From contig OU612069.1 of NCBI GenBank assembly GCA_914767715.1, positions 4,340,001-4,404,000 on the forward strand: a stretch of 64,000 nt of DNA, given 5' to 3'. This document shows, in pieces, positions 1 to 11,649 of the stretch. The notes under the pieces were generated by a model. That model had not been told where the DNA came from and ran no database searches. It saw nothing but the letters and a program-made list of their open reading frames with translations. The stretch comes from Membranipora membranacea. Lineage: Eukaryota > Bryozoa > Gymnolaemata > Cheilostomatida > Membraniporidae. How positions within the stretch are numbered: position 1 is the stretch's first letter; every line of letters starts with the position of its first letter. Both the position numbers and the translations under genes were made by a program.

Positions 1-450
1 ATTTGATTTTCTCAAACTTTTTTTCTGGGCATGTAAATAAAACCCAAGATTGAATATTCTACTCCATTTCCTTTCTGCCCTAATTGATATATTTAAAAGA
101 GATGCTTAAACATCATGAACCTAAATTGACATGAACCTGAGACAAGACAAAGGCATATCAATTCCACCATCAAGTGGTACCATTAATTTCACCTCTCAAC
201 AGATTTAAAATGTATATAAGTGATGATGAAATAATAGTTGAATTAAGGTTGTATCCCTAACATGGTAGATTCAAAATTCCTAGGTGGACCTGTGGCCGTT
301 ATTTGAGATTACTGTAATGTTGTAAGTTCGGAAGCCTAATTCAGCCAGTTGAAGGCGAGAATTTGGCTTTTATTCAAATTGTGTGTCTTGCTATATGGTC
401 ATAACCTTTATGTGTGATGCTACCATTGTTATGATAATTGTGTATACATT
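1..450 (+). mobile_element. 3' end of a decayed LINE plus duplicated flank
   Basis: Positions 1-240 match the 3' part of the LINE family seen at 5800-6000, 11110-11280 and 22010-22720, with shared wording around the 'aaacatcatgaa' and 'tataagtgatgatg' motifs. Positions 270-450 match 22740-22910, including 'attcagccagttgaaggcga', so the LINE tail and its flank were copied together. No reading frame is preserved. Boundaries are approximate. Confidence 0.6.
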
Positions 451-839
451 TTTCGTTTCTTATTAGGATAAATCTTCTTATTTATGTGTTCTGCAGCTAG
501 CTGCGTACTAAATCTGTTTCTCGGTTTGTATCAAATTTGAGAAGCCCAGGTGATGACTGTGAAATATAAAGTTGCTTCTCCTAAAATCTTTCATTCGGGT
601 AAGTTTTAGCAGAGAGCAAGTAATGTCTTTATAAATGACATTAATTTTTGTGATGTTTTTATAACGTTCTCTCAAGCAAAGTTTTTCTTGTTTTACTCTT
701 TCACTTGAGCTTTTGAGCAGGAAATCTGAGAGTAGCCACATCTTTGCGTCTTGATCTTGAACATCTTTCGCAGAACAAGAAGTTCCTTATTCATAATAAA
801 TAAGCTATTAATCAATAAATTGGCTTGCGCCATAAACAG

Positions 840-2260
840 AAGTCAAATTCATCCCTGTTGTCAGTGGAACACCACAGCCACTAGGATTTAATACCAAATT
901 GAAAATCAATAAATCTATAACAGAATAGGTGCTCAATTAGGTTGTGTTCCAATGTCTTACAACTCAGATTTTGTATGCCGTCCATGCTTGGCACTAAGAA
1001 TTTTACTCTGAATAATATCCCAAAATATGACTGTGTATACAGAAGACTACTGTATTGGCTGTATGATTACTGAAAATAAGCGAAGGCTCTCAAAAATTAT
1101 CGATCCTACTAATCTGCGACTTTCCCTTGGACAGAGACAGCTAGAGCTTGATAGTTGTATCATCACGAAATGCAGTTGTGTTACTTAGATCAATTTATCA
1201 TCGATATACAGGCAGCTGAATAGAGTGCTAAATTGTGGATTAAAGGTTGATTGTATGATGAGATGAATCTTGACGAAAAACTTCCTGAAAAATTTATCCC
1301 CCATGTTTTACAAGATTGTGCCTATTTTCTACCTCAACAGATATTTTTCAATCAATCCTTATTAATAAATGTTTTATTGGGCTTCCTGAAGTATTAATAG
1401 AATGAAAACAGAATTAACACGGAATCACTGGTTGCCAAGAAATTCACATGTGAAGTTTTCTCATGCGAAAGTGTACGAGATCACTTTGCAGTGAAAGTAA
1501 GCCAACGACTAACTGAGTACTAAATTGTGAGTTCATACTAGCCACATGGCCAATTGATTCCAAGTGTCACTACAGCTGCTATTCTTACAAATTCAATACA
1601 AACTTAACTCCACTTCATTTTCTTCAGGCATGACCTCATCTTGGCCGACAACTGTAATGTAAGATGATAAGTTATTCTTTTTTTCAGTTATCGCTTTTGT
1701 TGTGACAGCTCATGCCCGCCCAATTAATTGTTGATTGTTTTATTTGTTTGATAATTTTCTAATCAAGTTGTACCTAAAACACGCCTCCAAGACCCAGTGA
1801 ATTTATTAATTTGTAAGACCCCGTTGGAGGGGAGGGGGGACTTAAAGCGCCTCTGTCAAACCAAAAAAGCTTTATCTCTTTAACCCAAAAGTTTATTTGG
1901 TGCTCCACTGCGCTGCAAAGGATAGTCGATCATGACAGGATCACATCTGAAACATAAAAATTCCTCCTGATTAGGAAGCCCTAACCTGACCAACCCTGAT
2001 TATCACAATAAACAACATTTTAAATGATTTAGATATGTTTATAATCTTAGCAATCTTAGAAGTTGCGCCCATTTCATATTTTCCTAAGGATGTCAAAGAA
2101 TTCTATTTTAGTAAAAAAAGTTTTCGTACTTGATAGTAATCGGCTACATTTTAGTAATTGCTACGTGATAATACACCCTAGGCATCGTACTTCTGAACTT
2201 AATATAACTAATTGGTATTGGAAATCTCAGATTATCTTAATCTTTATCAGAAAGTGATGA
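840..2260 (+). repeat. Segmental duplication block R/S, copy 1
   Basis: This block resembles 15280-16040 (for example 'ataggtgctcaattag' and 'cagctagagcttgatagtt'). After an inserted LINE fragment in the other copy, it resembles 16770-17360 ('tgttgtgacagctcatgcc' and 'gataatacaccc'). I see no coding exon in it. It lies downstream of the last visible exon of the minus-strand LRR gene and may be intronic. Confidence 0.65.
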
Positions 2261-3360
2261 CGTAATGTAGTCATTTGCCCAATAATCAAGTTATCGATGT
2301 TCCTAAACTGGTTTGGCAGATCAAGCAATATTTATCAAGCTGGTCTACATTGCCATACAGAGCAGCACCAACCTTTCTTACAATAATTAACAACGGTCCT
2401 AGGCTGTGAATATCATCCAAAAACTCTATTGATTTGATGACTGCTGGCCTGATTCATACCTGTGGTGTATTGCTATGTAGGCGAATTGAGATTTTCAATC
2501 CATGAATATTTCTTGCCAAATTAATTATTATTATTACAATTACCAAATTATAGATTCACTTAGTTGTTTTTATAAATACAGGATTTTCAAGTGGGTGAAG
2601 TGGAGTGAAAGTCATCACAAATATTTTCCTGAATTAATATAAAAAAAATATTATTAGATAAAATTATGGTTAACAAAGTACTGTACAACTATCGGTTAGA
2701 AACTGCGTTGTTTGCTTATTTAAGCCTGCATTACAAGAATAAGTACCATTTTCAACAGCATGACAAGAGCTTTTGAATTTGTAAGAACAGAATTCCTAAT
2801 TTGGCAATACGTGGGCTTAGACTTGTGATACAGATAGTACAGTGAACTTGATCTGTGCTGCCCAAAATTACTTATTATTATTATGAGTTATTATGATATT
2901 CATTGTTTATTTGAGACAATTGTTACATATTAAATGAAATGATTTACAGTTACATAGACAATGAGCCAGCCTGCCAGCATGTCCGACAATCAACAAAACT
3001 AATCAGGTGGTAGCGACTGTGGCAGTAATTAATGTCCCTTTTTGTTTGCGGTATATACTTTTGAGAATTAAACTGCTTTAGTTCCTCAAATTAAGAAAGT
3101 ATAGCCTCATATCTGACTGTGCATTGATACAATGGTAAATCGTTTATTTTTATTTTTAAACACCCAGCAGAGGAGTGCGGCTAATGGGATTCCAAATTGT
3201 CCACCTGTGTCCACGTGTCCTTTGCCCATCTGTTGGACACAATTGACGGGACAACCTGTACTGAAAAGGCATAAGCAGATGGAAAATTTGTTTTAAAGGA
3301 CAGATAGTTTTAGCTGGACGGAAAGACCAAATTGAATTGCCAATTTTTTTTCAGCTCAAT
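2260..3360 (+). repeat. Segmental duplication block P, copy 1
   Basis: The stretch 2490-2830 recurs at about 6430-6780, 7880-8250 and 13620-13990, anchored on 'ttgagattttcaatc', 'gaatatttcttgcc' and the 'gacttgtga.acagatagt' motif. No gene is seen. The copies are diverged, with many small indels. Confidence 0.6.
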
Positions 3361-5110
3361 GACCTCGTCCAACGTGCTCTAAATGAGATTACATTGGCGG
3401 CAAAGCGCTTTTGGACTGATCAATTTAACAAGCCACCTGGGAAGGAGGTATGTGTTGGGCATACCATGAATTGGCTATATTTCTTATAGAAACAGAGGGA
3501 CAACAAAAAATAACACAGTTTACCACCTGTATTATAAACTTTATCGGAACAGACCTAAATAGACCTAGATGAACATGCATGCAATGGCTGGTTCATGCAA
3601 CAAAGCTAAATTTAAAAAAAACGCTCAATTCATCCTTATATTAACTGATATGGCACTTATATGTACTTTTTGTGACACGCCTATTAAGACAACAATAGGG
3701 GAATGAGTGACAAAACCGTAGACTGCTCAGTTTAAACATTCCTCCATCTCTAGCCCACAATTTGTGAAACTCACATCTTTTTGCAAACATTGTTTTAAGT
3801 ATCTGATGGTTATCATTTATCAAGTCTCCCCTGCGTACTTAACAAACCTTGAAAGAAATACTCATGGTGACTTAATATGGTCAATTTAACGAACCCCCTG
3901 GGAAAGAGGTGTGTGTGTTGGGTAGTGCCCACATACCAAGACCTGGTTACATTTTCTAAAAACACAAAGGGGCAAATTATAACTGTATTAAAAGTTATAC
4001 AATGCACCCCTTGTTTTACTGAACCATCATATCCAAACAGAACTAAATACACCTAAATTTACATGAATGTCATGGCTGGTTCATGCCGCAAGTTTTCTAT
4101 TAAATAACCAGTCATCCTCATATTACCTACATGGCACTAAGATGTACTTCTTGTGTAACGCTTGTTTAGACAAAATATAGGGGATCAAGTTCAGTAAATG
4201 CAGGAACTCTCATTGATAGGTCATAAGACTGACCAGTTTAAACATTTCCCCACCTCTAGCCCAAATTTTGAGAGGCTCACTTATTTTTGCAATCATTGAT
4301 TTAAGATTCATATGTTGCCAATGCAACGTCAATGGAACCAAATCACAATATATTGAAGCAGTCTTTTAGAAACAAGTCTTTGATTTGGTCAATCACTTAT
4401 ATTCTCTTGACATATTCATCCGAGAACAAAATACTGCAGCCTGTGTAGCAATCCTGTAATAAGAGAGCAGGTTGTGATACTGTTGAGATATTTGAATACT
4501 AGATGCACAAAAAATGACAAAAAGAGAAGGTAACGTTAATTATAAAATGTCCAGTTATGTCTATTCTCTTTACATGAGAGCTCCAATTCACATTCGATCA
4601 ATGAAACTTAATAGATGATCAATTTTGAATTGTGTGCACAATAAATATTGCTAATATTGTCAATTTTTTAATATCAAATCGTAATATAATTGCATATGTA
4701 TGTGCTTTCATTTTCCTTTCGCCTAATTAAATCAATGATGCACCAACTAAACTATTTGCACTTAAAACGGGAGTTCCCAATTTTGAGTTTTCCTCAAAGG
4801 AAAGTTAGTGCAATGCGGTCAGACCAATTTTATCCTGACCTCTTTTAGCGCCGCTGTAGGGAAGCTCAAAGGTACTACGGTTGCAAGCATCTGACTCACA
4901 TGTTTGTTTCAGATAATCATAGGTATTTCTAGTCATGCAAGTTAGGTGATTCAGATGTGAAACTCAATCTATAATTGCTGACTAAAAATATAGACTTAAT
5001 ATGTTAGTATAAATGCTTAATTAAACTTGTTTTCTTGTGATGAATGTTATGCGATTCAATTTATCAGTCCATAATGACATCATTTCACTCCATCAATAAA
5101 AAATGTGGAA
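3360..5110 (+). repeat. Segmental duplication block Q, copy 1
   Basis: This block aligns with 8570-10440 and partly with 14310-15180. It contains an additional internal tandem copy: about 3419-3795 resembles 3880-4290. That explains why copy 1 is longer than copy 2 in this stretch. Position about 4507 is the paralogous empty site of the LINE at 9223-9831. Short open frames on the minus strand at 3641-4052 are not supported as genes. Confidence 0.65.
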
Positions 5111-5360
5111 TATTCACTAGCCTTAGCTTCTGACTTGTATAATTGTGATGCATCGATACTCGATGCATTAAAGACAGATGTTATGACAGTGTCCTATTTT
5201 GATTTTGAGTTGATTTTCTCTAACTAATTTTTCAGGGCATGTTGTCCTCAAACATTCTGACAAATTTAAATATTTGGGAGGAATTTTAGATTAAAATATG
5301 AGTTTTAAATCCCATGTCAATGAGATAAAACAAAACCTAACACAGTCATGGCAAACTTTA
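5110..5360 (+). mobile_element. LINE reverse-transcriptase fragment, left part
   Basis: This is a decayed copy of the fragment at 21700-21990. The DNA corresponding to the W-Y-N-C-N-K-L-I-L-N and SKTDVMT region is recognisable, followed by a copy of the 'FVSHVTEIKQ' stretch. The frame is broken. It sits directly beside the LRR exon at 5397-5537, and LINE sequence resumes at about 5695. Confidence 0.55.
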
Positions 5361-5396
5361 AGTTGGATATACTACTGTTGCAAGCATCTGACTCAC

Positions 5397-5537
5397 CTCT
5401 CCGGAAGGCCAGTTAATCCACATAAACTCGCATCTATACTCTTCAACGATGGAATTTCCCCCAATCTCGCAGGTAATGTCCGTAGGCCTTCATTGTAATG
5501 AACATTTAACAACTCCAGTCCTGGCAGTTTGCAGATG
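5397..5537 (-). CDS. LRR gene exon 5 (141-bp double-LRR exon)
   Basis: This minus-strand exon of 141 bp encodes 47 residues, about two LP-type leucine-rich repeats: LPGLELLNVHYNEGLRTLP, then IPSLKSIDASLCGLTGLP. The acceptor is 'ccaccacag|c' and the donor 'gagag|gtgagt'. Both borders are phase 2, so the exon can be repeated or skipped without a frame change. It is very close to the exon at 10685-10825. LRR solenoids of this type bind other proteins; the partner here is unknown. It is the last exon of the gene visible in the window, and the gene must continue to the left. Confidence 0.85.
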
Positions 5538-5694
5538 CTGTGGTGGATAAATATAATAATGTTAAAATACAATGCAATACTGCTTGTCAGTTGATGGAGC
5601 AAACACAATTGAGCAACGCATTCTATTAATAGGAGAAAGTTTCAGATTGATCAATTACCCATGTAAGTTTTAACTATCAGATATAGATAAATGT

Positions 5695-6240
5695 ATGAAT
5701 TTTAACTCCCATGTCAAAGAGATTAAATAAAACCTAACCCAATCATAGTAAACTTTGAGAGAAAATGTAAGTTTTTGAATGAAACCTTAGCTGCAGTCGT
5801 GTAGACAGGGTAAATAAAACCAAAGATCGAATACAACCTTATTGCTCTAATTTATATATCTAAAAGAGTCGATAGCAGTTGTTTAAACATCATAAATCTA
5901 AATTGACTTAAACTTAGCAAAAGCAAAAGCATATCAATTTCATCATCAAGCGGTACCATTATTTATACCTTTTAACCGTTTTCAAACTGACTTGAATTGG
6001 TCTCACTAGTGAACTTTGGTGCCAAATTATTTAATGACTTGCCTCTGACCATTAAGCTGTGCCCTGAGCTAAAATTATTCAAGTTAGACGTCAAAATCCT
6101 AAAATTCTAAAAATTTCAACTGTAAAATCTATATTTTTTACGTTTTGGTTTTCCTAGTAGTTCAAACACACTTTCATTATTTATTCTTTTAAAAAAATCC
6201 TTGGTACCCGGATTTTGGACCATATTCCCTTGACTCAGAT
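5695..6240 (+). mobile_element. LINE fragment, right part
   Basis: LINE sequence resumes after the LRR exon with 'cccatgtcaaagagattaaa', which repeats the motif already present at about 5310 on the other side of the exon. It runs through 'gaatgaaaccttagctgcagt' into the 3' untranslated tail shared with 11010-11600 and 22000-22600. It is non-coding remains. Confidence 0.6.
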
Positions 6241-8400
6241 TATTTTAATCTTCAAGAGAAAGGGATGACGTAATTCGTTTGGCAGATCACACAAAATCAG
6301 GCTGGCCTACATCGCCATACAGAGAAGCACCAAATTTTCTTGCACCAATAAACATCCTGAAACTCTATTGATTTGATGACCGCTGGCCAAGTCATACAGT
6401 CCTAGGGTATAATGCTATGTAGGCCTATTGAGATTTTCAATCCAAGAATATTTCTTGCCAAAGTAATTTTTATTATAATATTTACCAAATTATGGATTTA
6501 CTTATTTGTTTCTATAAATATAGAATGTTCAAATGGGAAATGTGGAGTGGAAGTTAAAATAAATATTTTCCTGAATTGATATTGAAAACAATATTATTGC
6601 GCTTTGGTTATGAGAGTAATGTACAGCTTTCGGTTAGAAAATGTGCCGTTCCCTTATATAAGCCTGCAGGACAAGAATAATAATACCATTTTTAAGGGCA
6701 TGATTAGATCGTTGGAATTTGTAAGAACACAATTCCTATTTCAGCAATATGTGGGTGTAGACTTGTGATACAGATAGTGGTGTGAACTTGATTTATTGTT
6801 ATTTTTATTTATTGTGACATTCATTGTTTCTTTGAGCCAATTGTTACATATTAAATGCAATTACTTTCAGTTACATTGATTATGAGCCTGCCTGCCAGCA
6901 TGTCTGAATATCAACAAACCTACTCAGGTGGTTACAACTGTGACAAAATTTAATATAACCTTATTGCTCTACTTAATATAACTAAAAGAGTCCTAAGAGT
7001 TGATAGCAGATGTTTAAACATCATGAATCTAAATTATCTAGGTATTAAGGTAGGTATTAGGTATTAAAAAAAAGTGTACTGTGATCACATTAACCCCTCT
7101 GTACTGAAATGACTTAGGTAAAAATAATGAATAAATCTGCGAGACCATGTTTTAGAATCCCAATATTTCTCTGTCATGTAGAGGTTTCTAAAATCACTGG
7201 TTCTTCTATCATACCTAGGTACTCTTTATATTCTGCTTTCACAATTAAATATGGGTTGCATTTTCATATTACGAACAAAAATCTAATCTGGACAAAAACT
7301 TTCAATCATTCTGTGATGGTTTCTGCATCAAAGTTAAAAAATGTCGGGGGAGATAAAGAGGAAACCACATAAGTCAGTGAGAACCAGAAATAACATCAAG
7401 TTGATAACAAGATGCTGCTGTTTGTAAAGCAATTTTGAAACTCGAAATCCGATCAAAATTGATTGAGTTATGAAGATAAAACCTGAATTGTTGACAATAA
7501 ATCAATGATAATATCATTGCTTACTGCACCTTCCAATGACAATGCTTTGCCCACAATTGAGTGACTCACTTCAGCTGTATGTAGTGTCCTGTCTAGGTTT
7601 ATAATTAAGTCTTTCGGTGCAATTGATTATGTTACAAAAATTAATAAAAGTTTGTTATCATATTATTTCAATTAAGGTGCAATAATCTAGTATTTCCCCT
7701 AAAATATACATATCCGTGATAATTTATAATAATTTAGTTGGGGGACAAAAAGCCATGCTGCTAGATATTTTGCTATCACTCTCAAATACAAACTTTCTGC
7801 AAATAAGTGTAGGTGTACTCTTAATCTTTACCAGTAGGGGATGCTCTAATTAAGTCATTTGCCGAACACTCAAGTAGGCCTATTGAGAATTTCAATCTCG
7901 GAATATTTTTTCATAAAGTAAATGTTATTATTATAATTACCTAACTATGGATTGAATTATTTCTTTTTATAAGAATAATACGGGATCTTCAAGTGGGAGA
8001 TGTCGGATGGAAGTCAACAAAAGTATTTTGATATAGAAAAACATATTATGGTGATATGGTATGGAGTGTTTTGAGCAATAGTAGGGCTTTTGGTTAGAAG
8101 ATGCGTCTTTGCCCATTTAAGCCTGCGTTACAAGATTAAAAGTCCATTTTTCAACAGCACAATTGGAGCAATGGAATTTGTAAGAAGATAATTCCTAATT
8201 TAGCGATAATATGTTGGTGAAGACTTGTGAAACAGATAGTTGTGTGAACTTGATCAGTGCTGCCAAAAAAATTAATTTACTATTGTATCCATCGTATATA
8301 TGTAGCAAATTGCTACATATTGAATTTAATTATTTTCAATAACTTTGACTATGAGCCTGTCTGCCAACATGTCTGACAACCAACAAAACTGTAAGCGCAT
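6240..8400 (+). repeat. Segmental duplication block P, copies 1' and 2
   Basis: Positions 6240-6900 resemble 2230-2960. Positions 7080-8400 resemble 12250-14000, anchored on 'gagaccatgttttagaatccc', 'ttcttctatcatacctagg' and 'ttagttgggggacaaaaagc'. The short plus-strand frame at 7127-7372 recurs at 12291-12485, but it diverges by frameshift and has no recognisable domain, so I do not call it a gene. Confidence 0.65.
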
Positions 8401-8497
8401 GGCTGACAGGATACCCGACCGTCAGCCTGTTTCCATGCAGACACAGTGGGGGGAAAACCTGCACTGAACCGGTACAGGAAGGCAACTTGTTTTACAT

Positions 8498-8563
8498 TTG
8501 GCCATTCAATTTGGTCTATCCGTCCAGCTAAAACTGGTCGGATAGACCAAATTGAATGGCCAA
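8498..8563. repeat. 66-bp hairpin, 30-bp arms
   Basis: Left arm 8498-8527 and right arm 8534-8563 are inverted copies with one mismatch, separated by the 6-base loop ctaaaa. The paralogous position near 3300-3345 has only one arm-like copy ('gaccaaattgaattgccaa'). Confidence 0.85.
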
Positions 8564-8569
8564 TTCTTT

Positions 8570-9222
8570 TCCGCTCAATGACCTCCTCCCACTTGCTCTA
8601 AATTAAGTTACATTGGCTGCAAAGCAATTTTGGACAGATCAATTTAACAATCCGCCTGGGAAAGAGGTATGTGTTGGGTATACCATGAATTGGGTACATT
8701 TTTTTATAGAAACAGAGGGGCAACAAAAAATTACATAGTATACCACCTGTATTATTGAACCTTATGGGAACAGACCTAAATTAGACCTATATGAACATGC
8801 ATGCAATGGCTGGTTCATGCCACAAAGTTAAAATTAAAAAACCTCCCAATTCATCCTTATATTAACAAATAAGGTACTTATATGAACTTCTTGTGACACG
8901 CCTATTAAGACAATTATAGGGGAATGAGTGACAAAACAGCAGACTGATCAGTTTGAACAATCCTCCATCTCTAGCCCACATTTTGTGAAACTCACTTCTC
9001 TTTGCAACCATTGATTTAAGTTTCATATATTGCCAATGCAGCGTCAATCGAACCAAGTCACAATTTATTGAAGCAGTCTTATAGAAACAAGTCTTTGATT
9101 TGGTCAATCACTTATTTTCTCTTGACATACTCATTTGGGAACAAAATACTGTAGCATGTCTAGCAATCATGTATAAGGAGAACAAGTTGTGATACTGTTG
9201 AGATATTTGAATACTAGATGCA
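8570..9222 (+). repeat. Segmental duplication block Q, copy 2 (left part)
   Basis: This aligns with 3360-4507, lacking the internal duplication of copy 1, and ends exactly where the LINE insertion at 9223 begins. The minus-strand frame at 8862-9107 is the paralogue of that at 3641-3823. The two differ by indels and look non-coding. Confidence 0.65.
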
Positions 9223-9831
9223 ACAATTTACATACTTAGGCACCATTATTACCAACAAACTGGATTTTACTCTGAACACCTTGAAAACTACAGCGAAAGC
9301 TCGCCAAAGGCTACATATGATCGCCAAGCTATACCATCTCGGTGTCACTGAGAAACTAATAACGACCTTCTACAAGTCCTTCATAGAGTCAGTAATCACC
9401 TACCACCTGGTTGTGCTATATAGTCATCTGAGCGCAGACTCTAAGAAAAAGTTAAAATCTGTGATAAGAACTGCAGGTTACCTATCAGGCGAACTTACGT
9501 TCACACCCGTAGACGACCTTTACTCTAATATACTGAAAGTAAAGAGCCTCCGTACGATTGCCACCGAAGATGAACCACTACTCCGTCTTAACCAGCTGCC
9601 GTCAGGCAGATATCAATCAGTCAAGTTCCGCGTGCAGATCCGTGCCAAATGTTTTAGAGCAGAATTCATCAAATACCTAAATAGTGTCTTCCAAAAGTAA
9701 TAGTATTTTTTTTATGGTCTTATCATTTTATTTATATTTACAGAATCAACAGTTTTAACAATTTTTACAGAGCACCCTACAGAGACAGTTTTATTTCTCA
9801 GAGATTGAGACCAAATATAAACATACATACA
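9223..9831 (+). mobile_element. 5'-truncated LINE with intact RT C-terminus
   Basis: An open frame to 9700 gives the C-terminal part of a non-LTR retrotransposon polyprotein of CR1/L2/Rex-like type. It has FTYLGTIITNKLDF, then a helical stretch with KARQRLHMIAKLYHLGV, FYKSFIESVITY and the closing LPSGR region. After the stop is a short A/T-rich 3' tail ending in acatacatacata. The paralogous segment at 4501-4520 runs straight through without it, so this is a clean insertion of about 610 bp made after the duplication. About 160 codons remain open, which makes it younger than the other LINE pieces here. It lacks endonuclease and catalytic RT motifs and cannot move by itself. Confidence 0.85.
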
Positions 9832-10440
9832 TAAAAATGACAAAAAGAGAAGGTAAATTTAATTTTAAAATGTCCAGTTATGTCTTTTCTCTTTACATGA
9901 GAGCTCCAATTCGGTGTCGATCAATGAAACTTAATAGATGACCAATTTTGAAATTTGTGCATGATAAATACTGCTAATATTGTTAAATTGTTAATATCGA
10001 ATCGTAATATAATTGCATATGTATGTGCTTTCATTTTCCTTGTGCCTAATTAACTTGATGAGGCACCGACTAAATTATTTGCACTGAAGACCGGAGTTCC
10101 CAATTTTAAGTTTTCAAAGGAAAGTTAGTGTAATGGGGTCTGACCAATGTTGTCCTGACCTCTTTTAGAGCCGCTGTAGGGAAGCGCATCTTTTTTACTG
10201 AAAGGTACTACTGTTGCAAGCATCTGACTCACATTCACGTTCGTTTCAGATATCAATAGGTATATCTAGTGATGCAAGTTGCATGATTCAGATATGAAAC
10301 TCAATCTATAATTGCTGACTAGAAATATAGACTTAATATGTATACATAAATGTTTAACTAAACTTTTTTTCTAGTGATGCAATTTATCAATCCATAGTGA
10401 CTTTTCAATCCATCCATAATAAAATGTGGAATATTCATTA
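9832..10440 (+). repeat. Segmental duplication block Q, copy 2 (right part)
   Basis: This continues the alignment to 4510-5110 ('aaaatgacaaaaagagaagg', 'ttgcatatgtatgtgctttc'). It includes 'ctgttgcaagcatctgactcac' at about 10212-10233. That is the sequence that normally borders the donor side of the LRR exons, but no exon follows it here. No gene is seen. Confidence 0.6.
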
Positions 10441-10640
10441 GCCTTAGCTTCTGACTGGTATAATTGTGATGCATTGACACTCGATGCATCAAAGACAGAT
10501 GTTATGACAGTCTCCTATTTAGGAGTAATTTTAAATAAAAATATGAGTTTAAATCCCATGTCAATGAGATTGAACAAAACCTAACCCAGTCATAGCAAAC
10601 TTTAAGAGAAGTCACCATACTCAGAGGGAACAAACTAATT
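10440..10640 (+). mobile_element. LINE RT fragment, left part (copy 2)
   Basis: Paralogue of 5110-5360, with the same decayed 'ctagccttagcttctgactgg' to 'cccatgtcaatgagattgaa' stretch. The frame is broken. Confidence 0.55.
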
Positions 10641-10684
10641 GTACAAAAAGTCTGATATACTACTGTTGCAAGCATCTGACTCAC

Positions 10685-10825
10685 CTGTCTGGAAGGCTGG
10701 TCAAGCCACAGAGTCTCACATCTATTCTCTTCAATGATGGAATTTCCCCCAATCCTGCAGGTAATGTCTGTAGATCCTTGTTCAGACTAACATCTAACGA
10801 CTCCAGTCCTTGCAGTGTGCAGATG
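10685..10825 (-). CDS. LRR gene exon 4 (141-bp double-LRR exon)
   Basis: Minus-strand exon of 141 bp with phase-2 borders on both sides (acceptor 'ccaccacag|c', donor 'gacag|gtgagt'). The 47 encoded residues contain two LRRs: LQGLESLDVSLNKDLQTLP, then IPSLKRIDVRLCGLTSLP. Joined to the neighbouring 141-bp exons it restores the repeat LPxSICxLxxLExL across the splice. It is the nearest relative of the exon at 5397-5537 and lies in the corresponding place of the 5.3-kb duplication. The conserved residues are the LRR leucines, and the differences lie at the variable solvent-exposed positions. Confidence 0.87.
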
Positions 10826-10989
10826 CTGTGGTGGATAAATAGCAGAATGTTAAAATACCATGCAATACTGCTTGTCAGTTGATGGAGCAAAGACAATTGA
10901 GCAACGCATTCTAACAATAGGAGAAAGTTTCAGTTTGATCAATTAACCATGTAAGTTGTAACTATCAGATATAGATGTTAGATGATTAT

Positions 10990-11620
10990 ATGTATGCATT
11001 TTTAATCCCATGTCAAAGAGATTAAATGAAACCTAACTCAATCATAGCAAACATTGAGAGAAAACGTAAGTTTTTGAATGAAACCTTAGCTGCAGTCTTG
11101 TTCACAAGGTAAATAAAACCAAAGATTGAATATAACCTTATCGCTTTACATAATATGTCTAAAAGAGTCCTAAGAGTCGATAGCAGATGTTTAAACATCA
11201 TGAATCTAAATTATCTTAAATTTAGACAAGGAAAAAGCATATCAATTTCATCATAAAGCGCTGCCATTATTTATATCTTTTAACCGTTTTCAAACTGACT
11301 TGAATTGGTCTCACTAGTGAACTTTGGTGCCAAATTATTTAATGACTTGCCTCTGACCATCAAGCTGTGCCCTGAGCTCGAATTATTCAAGTTAGACATC
11401 AAAATCCACTTTTTTGTGCAGAATTATTAAACTTTTCTACCTCATAATACTTGTATTTTTATTTTTCTTATTCTAAAAATTTCAACTGTAATCTCTATAT
11501 TTTTTACGTTTTGGTTTTCCTAGTAGTTCAAACACACTTTCATTATTTATTCTTTTAAAAGAAATCCTTGGTATCCGGATTATGGACCATATTCCCTTGA
11601 CTTATTAATAGTACCAGAAT
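10990..11620 (+). mobile_element. LINE fragment, right part (copy 2)
   Basis: Parallel to 5695-6240 and continuing to the tail 'agaatgaatatgcaatatatataagtg' (about 11610-11650), which is also seen at 22650-22690. Non-coding remains. Confidence 0.6.
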
Positions 11621-11649
11621 GAATATGCAATATATATAAGTGATTATGT

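Noticed and set aside
5154-5170. Small palindrome around 'gatgcatcgatactcgatgcat'
   Set aside because: Nine-base arms inside a decayed LINE. The paralogue at 10470 has partly lost the symmetry, so it is chance.
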